Part shown: one piece after another, positions 56,072 to 64,000 of the stretch | Position numbering within the stretch: the stretch's first letter is position 1 | How the letters are laid out: each line of letters begins with the position of its first letter | Assembly: GCA_022225965.2 (NCBI GenBank) | Contig: JAKJXP020000031.1 | Span: forward strand, 248,001 to 312,000 | DNA from: Diatrype stigma | Lineage: Eukaryota > Ascomycota > Sordariomycetes > Xylariales > Diatrypaceae | DNA: 64,000 nucleotides | Direction of reading: 5' to 3' | Notes under the pieces: model-generated | What the model saw: only the letters and a program-made list of their open reading frames with translations | What the model was told of the DNA's origin: nothing | Database searches by the model: none | Translations under genes and position numbers: made by a program

Positions 56072-57050
56072 TTATAGGGGCCACTTCTCATAGTCTGGAA
56101 AATACTTATCATGTATGCGATCCGCGTACTCGAGCAATACGGGAAAGCTCCTGACAACTTTCTGCGAGTCTGGTGCTCTATATTGTATGGTCAGCATTTC
56201 CAGGCTATCTCTTTAGAAAGGACGACGATTCATGGTACTTACGCGGTGCAAATCAATACCGATACAATGAATCCAAACAAAACGCAATCAGCTTCAGTCG
56301 GATCATCACCACCCAGCACCCAGAACGGATTCTCCTTTCTATCCTCCAGTTTGGCCTTCGAGGCACGGAGAAGATCGCTGAAGCTCTCCCAGATCTCATG
56401 TCGGAAACGGGCGATCTCCTCGGGCGTAAAACGACCGGCTCCCTGCCCATGTAGCGTTGCCACCGCATTGCGGTGGATGATGAGACCTACTATCACTCTT
56501 ACGGGATAAGGGGCAGACGACAGTATGTGATCACGCATAACATAGTAGTTCTGTATCCAGCGCTCCATTGTCTGATGCGAAACATAGTTAGCCACGGCGT
56601 TCTCACTTATCCAGGCTTTGCAAGGAAGACGGCATCATGGGGGCTTACATGGTAGAAATAGAGCTTATCTTCCAGCAATGCGCTGAGACCCAAGTCCTTC
56701 GCCCGATCTTCCGGCCGGATCGCGGCGTTTAGGTCGGGAATGGTGCCCCATTCCGCTAAGGTCTTGATGATGAGCGTCGAGTCGCTCAATTGCACCTTCT
56801 GCGTGGTCGCCCCTGGGGATCCTGAAGCGGGACTTCTACAGTCGACGTAAGGGATTTTACCCTTGGGTGCTGTCCTGGTCGAGCCAGAAGCGACATCATA
56901 CCGCACCCCGGCGAACCGCAGGCGGGCCTCTAGCTTGATGACGAACGGGGACCAAACGTACTTCCCGAAGTCTTTCCATCCTCGAAAGATGGTGATATCG
57001 GGAGTGCCACCACCGGCGGCGAATTGCGATTGCTTGTTACTGGCTGACAT
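56072..57050 (-). CDS. Fax/metaxin-like GST-fold protein (278 aa)
   Basis: Exons 56649-57050, 56243-56571 and 56072-56177. Introns are 77 nt (GTAAGC...GGCTAAC...CATCAG) and 65 nt (GTAAGT...TATAG). The N-terminal thioredoxin-like region has ITIFRGWKDFGKYVWSPFVI, KLEARLRFAGVRYDV and GKIPYVD, followed by LSDSTLIIKTL where GSTs read ES. The C-terminal helical domain has YFYHTMERWIQNYYVMRDH, HGQGAGRFTPEEIARFR, WVLGGDDPTEADCVLFGF and, in the last exon, RSFPVLLEYADRIHDKYFP. This is the Failed-axon-connections (Fax) type of the GST superfamily, related to metaxin/Tom37. Fungal members are mostly uncharacterised, and catalysis as a GST is not assured. Confidence 0.9.
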
Positions 57051-58639
57051 TGGCGCCGCTTCTGTGCTGGTTCTTTGAATTCGGCGGCGTCGAGGCTAGT
57101 CGGGGTTGGCGATATTTGCAGATACTGTGCAGTCAGAACGGAAGGTAGGAAAATGAAGACTCAAATTAATAGTCAAAATTACAGCAAGACAGTTGCTTCT
57201 ACGTGTAAACAAACATCGAACAACTTCGGTCTATAGATAGGTCGAGATATATCTCCTTCGTGCAGCGTAGTGCACTAAGCCGGGGTTCGGACACGACGTT
57301 GGGCGGAAGTCCGAGATCAGCCCGCGTGCGCGGGACTGCTTACAAAACCACCGCCGCCCCTTTTGAGCCGTATCGCAGTTTCGTAGTTGGCCGATAGAGT
57401 TCACAAGGAAGAGCAAAATGAACCCTACATGTATGTAAGCTTACCTCATAGCCTTCTGTGAATGGGATAACTACCCTACCACGAAGCTCATCAAATCGCT
57501 TATACGGGGCTGATTGGTGATAATTGTAGGTTCTATATCTTACGTGAATATTTTGGCAGCTCGGGTACCGTAGTGCCCATGGACTCGGCAGATACCTATG
57601 CTGCAAGGTACGAAATCATGATTGGTCATTTGGTTGAATCACACCGGGCTCGATCCGACAAGAAAGTGAAGGTATAGCCACGGGCCAATGATCGCAGTAT
57701 ATTACCTACTTTGGTAACCGCGGTATTTCTCAGTAGAAAAGCTGTTAGTACGTTGCCGTTAGACTTCGTAGGTATGAGTTACATGACATGATGATGTGCC
57801 GTCCGTATCCTTGGCCTCGCCTGGTCAGTGAAGATGCAACCGCTTTATATCAAATCATAGATACGCATGATTATCCCGTAGAGAATGCAATGACTATTAT
57901 GTTTCTAGCCCCTAACATGTGTGATACTTATTGCCTTTCTTACATCATAACCATCAATCGAGCTCAGTGAGTCGTGATGCTTCCCAGCCCAACTCTAGTT
58001 GGGCGCCGTAACCTAGTTACTTACCCGCAAAAGTGGTCATAACATCCTCCAATGACTAGGTCATCAACATCAGGCAACGAGCTGGGAGCCTGTACCTCTC
58101 ACTGTATTCCCGACACATCCATACCGGTTAGCAGTCACCTCCGTATCTTACGGCATCTAGAGCGGAGTAAGTGGGGATCATAACTAAGCTCGCCGGTACT
58201 GCCGCCGCCGCCGCCGCCGCTGCTGCCATGCATCACTGTCTACTGACCGCGATCAAACATCGCGTGGGTGTCTGCGTGTTGCTGTTGCTTCATTGCGATG
58301 AGATCCAATGGTACTTCATATGGTCTGAGAAACACACCTATTTGATGGCGGCATGCGTGATCGCAGACCCCAGGAGTACTACAACGGTAACGTACCTAAT
58401 CGCATCGCTCATCTTCATGTCCCCGTCCAAGGGTTACATTCGCTATAACTATCCTCCTGCCCTCCTGGACGACTGGATGCACCACGCGGCGGGACAGCGA
58501 GGCGTGGGCTTTGTCTTCTCTGTCAGCCAATTGGCGGCATGCGGAGTTAATGCTGCGCACCCATCTCATCCCGTGCTCGTCGTCACCTTCGGCCCTTAAC
58601 AGATTTCGGTAACAGGCTACCGATGCCATGTAGTACACT

Positions 58640-59008
58640 TAGGCCGGCGTCATGGTTCGCTCTGGTGGGATCTTGGGGTTCGGGCACGCCCTGTACGGGC
58701 TCGAGGCGCGGTGCCGACCCCCGCTCGAAGACGCCTTCAACGGCAGCATGACGAACACGGGGCTCTGGCTCGACATCGCGATCGGGCGCTTTATGCTCGG
58801 CTTCGTTATCCTCCCCCCGAAGCCTGGGGAGAAGCGCGCTAAGACGGGCCGCAGTTCGGGGGTTCCGGATGTTCACGTCGGCTATGTCCAAATGTTCCGC
58901 ATCAGCACATACTGGCAGCAGCGGTGCGGCCACCCTGTCTTTCGCCGTGACCGCCATCGCACGGGAGGGGTCGTCCTTGGGCTGCTAACTGCCATCTTAC
59001 AAATTTAA
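58640..59008. other. GC-rich island, possible gene fragment, strand unresolved
   Basis: The plus strand reads GGILGFGHALYGLEARCRPP, LEDAFNGSMTNTGLWLDIA and GRFMLGFVILPPKPGEKRA. The minus strand is also open (ADVNIRNPRTAARLSALLPR). The plus reading looks more protein-like, with hydrophobic patches, but has no plausible start or introns. It may be an exon of a degraded membrane protein. Family unknown. Confidence 0.25.
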
Positions 59009-60726
59009 TTTGTGTTGCTGGGGTTCAAGAAGCACGATGAGTAAGGAGCGAACACTACAGGCGTCACTTGGAAGTTGAAAGTTAGGGACCTGATGGAAAC
59101 GGGGGCCATTCTTTTTTACCTAGTGTCATGCGACGTCATCGACTATCTAATGCGAGAGTTATAGCCCCTATTTGCTGAAAAAATTACCTAGGCATAGATT
59201 AGCTAACCTCAGTTCAGTCACATGTCCAACTACGCTTTCCCAGTCCTGCTTTTATGGGATCACAACAATTCCTGTATTCATTCTAGGTCCTACAGAACAA
59301 GTTGATTTTGCCATCGTACATGCCCACTCGGCTCATGTGGCATTGTGGGCTCGGTACCGCTTAGTAATAGGCGGTAGGATGAATCCGTCCCGCGTTAACT
59401 CCAGCCGCGGAGACGAACCGGAGGTGGTCCTTACCTAGCGCCCCCTGACCCCCTCCCAACGCAAGCCCCTCAGGACCCTTAAACCCTCACCCGCTCTCAG
59501 CTACGAAGGTATACAGGCATGTAAGTGCTGCTGTATGGTAACTAGCTGATCGGCGATATTGGTCATGCGCGGAGACTTGATGGTAGCACCATTGGCCCCC
59601 ATCGGCTCCCAACCCAACAACATGCTTTTTTCATGGTGGCATGCACACAATAGCAAGAAGCTTACCAAGATAACAGCATGCGGGCACCCGACGAAGCACA
59701 GGAGTGATGCGAGGCTGCCTACATGCCGGTCGTTCAAGTAGGCAGGTCGAGCATCGACGCGTTCGGGAATCCTGCATCATCGCCCTCGATTAGGTCGAGC
59801 CGTCGTCGTGGCTGTAGGCCAGTATGCAGCAGTTGCAGGTAGGTACATGCAAACACGTAGGATTCAGCATATCAGATACATAGACCTCCCTAAATGACGG
59901 GAACCTATGCCCAAGGAAGAGCCTAAGGAATACAAGATGCATAATAACGGCTGCCGACCCCTCCAACACACACCATCACCACCATTGGTTGCAATATACC
60001 TGGAATCTGTAGGATCATCGATACGACCATGTCGGTGTCTGAACCCGATGCCGTTGACGCCAAGAAATAGGGGCTGAAGGGATGGATAAGCAAAGAAAGA
60101 AAGCGGTAGGGCATGATGGAAGCTTACCTACTTCGTACGGCTAAGCGATACTAGATTGGTAATATCAGAAGGGTATATAGGTATGTATCAATAATCATCG
60201 ACTAATTACTCCACGCTTCAAGGCTCCAGCCTGGTTACGTAGAAACGGGGACGAAGGAGGCTGCAGAGGTAGGCATTGCGCCTCTATTCCCAGCGATGCT
60301 TAGAGGCCTAGCTGCCTAGGTAAGGTATGTACTTGGGCAGGGAGTAGGTATAATGCGCCCATTCGCCCATTTGCAGCTTCGTTATATGTAGGTACGAAGA
60401 ACCTTGAACGTCTGTATGTCTGTATGTCTGTATGTATGTGATGTCGGTGTATGTAGGTGACTATGTGGGCACGTAAGGTCTGGAGGCAGCTAGCCTATGA
60501 CGAGTCCGCTCGCTTGCTTGCTGGTTCAAGCCGCTGCAGGTGATGATGGTCCCCCGCGGCTCCCCGTGGCCCCCCTACCAACATGCCTACATACATGTAG
60601 TTAGTAGCGCTAACTGCGTGCTATCCTCCAAGCTAATTGGTACATTCAGGGACTGCCTGACTGCACACCTTACAACCCCCCGTCATAGATTGGTCCGAGT
60701 TCCTCAGACTATGACCCTCCCACATC

Positions 60727-60754
60727 GCTGATTGCTGATTGCTGATTGCTGATT
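60727..60754. repeat. GCTGATT tandem repeat x4
   Basis: Four perfect 7-bp units. Confidence 0.85.
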
Positions 60755-61795
60755 GCATCGGATTGCATAGCTCGTCGTATGTGTGCAACACCTTTCTCTC
60801 TAGACGACTCCTACGACCTTCTTATCCTCGAAAGACAAGTCTGGTCCACCGTCGTGGTATGACAGCTTACACGTACGGTCTCTACGTATGACCAAACTCC
60901 TCGAAGATCTGCCTGTCAGTGTCTGCATTCCCAGCGTATGAAGGGACATAGGTAGACAACCTTGAATCACTGGGTTTTTGTGACATCTATACTCGCCCCT
61001 CCAATACCCAGCAGGGCATCACGTCACGGGTAAGGGAAAAGAGACTCGCATGCCAAATAGGCATTGAGCTGCCCCCCCATTTTGGAAGCTGCACCAAGAG
61101 CTCTGCTAGCTCTCTCGGCTTAGCTGTCGTCGCAATCGTCAGTCTTTAGGCAGCCTTGGGTATGTTACGCAAGCTTCATATGCCTACATCTACCTGACTA
61201 TCCGGCTATGTGACTCTATTCCTACATTCCAACATGTTTACCTCTCTACCTCCCTAAACTAGGCGCCTAAGCTTGGCGAATAATATATCTATCAGTTACA
61301 TGAGGGGAAGCTCAGCTAATTCGTAGCTAAGCTCTGGTCTTATATAGCAAGTATTCAGTCGAGATCCGGGGCATCTTCAATGTCGCCTGCAAGCTCTCCC
61401 CAGTTGCGACAACAAAGATCCGACAAGCCGACATAGGAGTGGTCTACTACCACCAACCACTGACTTACAACCACTCATATCTTCCCGAACCATTGCCTCC
61501 GTCGGCTCATTTCAAACCAGTCCGGATCAACCCGTAATCGGTGCAGCACCCATAGGCAATTTGCCCATATATGTACGATCACAACACCAGACTATACGAT
61601 CGAAACCATATCTTACGCACGAAATAAACCAACGATCTTACCCTCAAACGACTCGACCTTGACCTCGGCCCAGCATCCGCCACACACCTCACCCTTCTTG
61701 TGTGACGCCCCCATAAACCCAGTAGCTCGGTTTGCTGTTTGCCTTTGTTTTCTCGCTGTCTGCAGTCCATTCAGCACCCCTCCCACCTACCCATC

Positions 61796-64000
61796 ATGGA
61801 CGACGCTGGCCTTGACCTGTCATCCGCCAATACACTCTCGGCCGCTTCCCAGTTCTTGAGCAACATTTCCGCTGCTGCCGCCGCCGAAACGATATCACGC
61901 GCAACCACGCCCGGTATACCGACTCCCGACAACGATGAAGTCGATTTCAAACGCTACCGACCTCGGACCTTCGCCTATTTTAAGCTACTCCCCTACGATG
62001 TCGAGGAGGAAGCCAAGCGCGATGCCGCCTTACAAGGCATACTGAAGCAGCTCTATATAGCTGTCAAAGCCGAAGACTTCTCTCCCGGTGCATTACACTG
62101 GACGCGACAACTTCAAGGATGGCTGGCTCTCAAGTTCGATATGCCGCGCGACCTACGCGCGAGGCTTGCCAAGTTCTATTTCCACCTCTCCATGGCCCCT
62201 GGTCTCGATAGCAGTACGGCTGACCGATTTGCTAAGATGGTCACGAGCTTGACTAGGTACATTGCTTTTCTTCCAGCTTGAAATAATGATTTGCTTTCAA
62301 GCATTGTTCTATATACCAAAATAGACTGACAATCATACAGGAGAAAGCAGTGCTTAAAACCCCAAGACGATCTGGTTCTCGACTGGAGACCGATATGGAA
62401 GGAAATCAAGGCTCTCGTTCTGCCAAGCGAGACGCCAGCACACCACTCAAGTCGAAGAAGGGGATTGAAACATCTCTGGAAGCTATGCCTACAAGCACAG
62501 GCATACTTTGACCCAAGCGAGCGACGTGCGATGATAGGCGAAGTTTTACCATATTTCAGCACTTCCGACCTCCAAAATGCCTTCATTACAGTCGGCGTTT
62601 TGAACGTTATTATGCCTACCACACCCGCGCCTCCGACGGCACCGCAGTCTCAGCCGTCCGACTTCGTGCCTACATTCTTTCATCTATGGTCCTTAATGAA
62701 TCGGTCAAAGGTTTTTGATACTGCCTTTATCGATATTTTCTCAAGATTAGCTAGGGATTTCCTTTCCTGCCAGCATGTTCCCTTCAGCGAATACGGCATC
62801 TTTACAAGAGAGCAGTCTGATCTGATCTTCACAACTATCCTCCGACTAACCGAGATCCCTGTCGGCCAGGCGAACTCTCCTTACACGTCGGTAGACTACT
62901 CTGCTGGGATGGGCATTTTCCTGGAAAAGGACAAGAAGAAGCACCCCATCTCCTATATCATTGCGCGCTGGATCGTCAGCTCCCTGTCGCCACAGTGTCT
63001 GGACAAGGAGAGCTCTATCCTCAACGGCTTGGAGGGTCTGATGGAATCGGTTGACACCTTCTTTCACCCTTCAAATCAGGGCTCGTGGACCAGCATGTTG
63101 GCTCAGCTGACCTTTTATCTGACGGAATTGTTTGTATCGCGCTGGAATAAGGAGCAGAGAGCCGAGCAGGATACACCTCCTGAGCGTCGAATCAACGCCG
63201 CTGTAAAGCAGCGCTTTGTGCTGAGCCTGCGTGACGTGACTTTTATGGGAATGTTCGGCAAAAGCAATAAGATTACTGGCATGTACTTCGGTGCTTTACA
63301 GAATCTTACCTATCTGGAGCCCGATCTGATGCTACCAGGCGCACTTCAGAGATTTTACCCCAGTCTGCAAGGCCTCGTCGAAGTTCACCGTACCACCTCC
63401 AGTTTATGTGGTCTACAGATGATCGCGAACGTTATGGCTACACAAAAGGGGTTCAGGTGTCACATCACAGCGCTCCTTGCCTTGGCACTACCTGGCATCG
63501 ATGCGAACGATCTGAATAAGACACAATACACCCTGAACTTCATACAGACCGTTGCCTATAACATCCCCTTCGTGCCGCTCACCAAGGATGATAACTCCAT
63601 CCATGATACGAGTTTGGCGATGCAGTGGGTGCAGGGCGAGATGGAAAGAATGGAACGCGAAGGCCAGGATGTGAAGATCGACTACAAGAATGAGCTAAGT
63701 GATGAGGATGAGGCTAATGTTGTCCGGTCATCTACCGCTGGCTTTGGCGAGTTCCTCATTGCTCTTCTAGGGAAAGTCTTTACATTGCTGGAGAATTTGC
63801 CAGACTCATCTCATCTCCGTTCCGGGTCACCAGAGGATAATATCATCAACACGTTGCCGGCCGCCCTGACACCCATGTTCGCTTCCCTGTCTCCAGACCT
63901 TTTTGACATTGCATTGGAGAAGCTCGCAACGTTCGTCTCGGGCCACGTCGTGCATCAGGCCAGGGATGCTATGGCCTGGATATGCAATGCACTTTGCAAG
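61796..64000 (+). CDS. BLM10: Proteasome activator BLM10/PA200 (5' part, cut by window end)
   Basis: Large HEAT-repeat protein that caps the 20S proteasome in nucleus and cytosol, aiding core-particle assembly and degradation of peptides and acetylated histones. Exons 61796-62256 and 62341 to the window end; the 84-nt intron is GTACAT...GACTGACAA...ATACAG. About 707 of an expected 1,900-2,000 residues are present. Landmarks: RYRPRTFAYFKLLPYDVEEE near the N-terminus, ALHWTRQLQGWLALKFDMPR, DLVLDWRPIWKEIKAL and, in the BLM10 middle region, DTAFIDIFSRLARDF, GIFTREQSDLIFTTILRL, SMLAQLTFYLTELFVSRWN and LQGLVEVHRTTSSLCGLQMI. The C-terminal domain and its proteasome-opening HbYX-type end lie beyond the window. 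ATG at 61796 follows CCATC and a pyrimidine-rich leader. Confidence 0.95.

Larger units (their letters stand above)
57051..61795. other. Intergenic, no secure gene
   Basis: Contains a GCC trinucleotide run (58201-58227), a GC-rich island with overlapping frames (58640-59008), repeats of GTCTGTAT (60410-60435), GCTGATT x4 (60727-60754) and several CCTA/TAGG palindromes. The last few hundred bases are the promoter and leader of BLM10 (pyrimidine-rich, CACC-rich). Confidence 0.4.

Noticed and set aside
56607..56648. Read-through end of the first Fax-like exon as a separate C-terminus
   Set aside because: GTAAGC at the exon end, a GGCTAAC branch site and a CATCAG acceptor join the frame to the next exon and restore the family sequence.
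47021..57050. Confident secondary-metabolite gene cluster call
   Set aside because: No PKS, NRPS, terpene synthase, DMATS or dedicated transporter was seen, so gene adjacency alone is not enough.
1..64000. CRISPR arrays, bacterial operons, prophage
   Set aside because: There are no regularly spaced repeats, and spliceosomal introns and RIP show a fungal nuclear genome.

Overview
The window is nuclear DNA of a filamentous ascomycete (Pezizomycotina, most likely a sordariomycete). The signs are short 50-150 nt GT-AG introns with CTGAC/CTAAC-type branch sites, a seven-cysteine Neurospora-type copper metallothionein, a BLM10 proteasome-activator gene, a CYP52-type P450, and AT-rich repeat blocks with the C-to-T/G-to-A signature of repeat-induced point mutation (RIP).

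Positions 1-16021 are a nest of transposable elements. An outer Ty1/Copia retrotransposon (685-16016, target duplication GAATT) carries a younger, un-RIPed LTR-like insertion inside its 5' LTR (774-1436, duplication TCTTC). That insertion in turn holds a 433-bp inverted-repeat element with tRNA 3'-end fragments. A second, different Copia element (6754-14514, duplication TCGTT) sits inside the outer RNase H domain, and its reverse transcriptase is split by a Tc1/mariner element (about 11561-13136). All pol genes are RIP-dead: catalytic D to N, E to K, W to stop.

Positions 16-34 kb are gene-poor. They hold a five-exon CYP52-like P450 without a visible first exon (17235-18905), a conserved disordered fungal protein (22474-23298), a small secreted protein (25107-25724), a 672-bp hAT-like miniature element with an 8-bp duplication (26349-27020) and coding relics.

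Positions 34-46 kb hold a GCR1_C-domain transcription-factor candidate (34897-36359), a 26-residue metallothionein with one intron (39398-39627, minus), a 1.74-kb LTR element with a Copia gag relic (40494-42233, duplication CTTCG) and a nuclear-type hypothetical gene whose tail appears frameshifted.

Positions 47-57 kb hold an accessory metabolic/membrane neighbourhood: a Ure2p-like glutathione S-transferase (plus) convergent with an isopenicillin-N-synthase-like 2-oxoglutarate dioxygenase (minus), two small multipass membrane proteins that may be diverged tandem copies (both minus), and a Fax/metaxin-like GST-fold protein (minus). No PKS, NRPS or terpene synthase backbone is visible, so calling this a biosynthetic cluster would be speculation. 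The window ends inside BLM10, a housekeeping gene. Exon boundaries were set by hand from reading frame, splice consensus and family resemblance recalled from memory; no database search was run.
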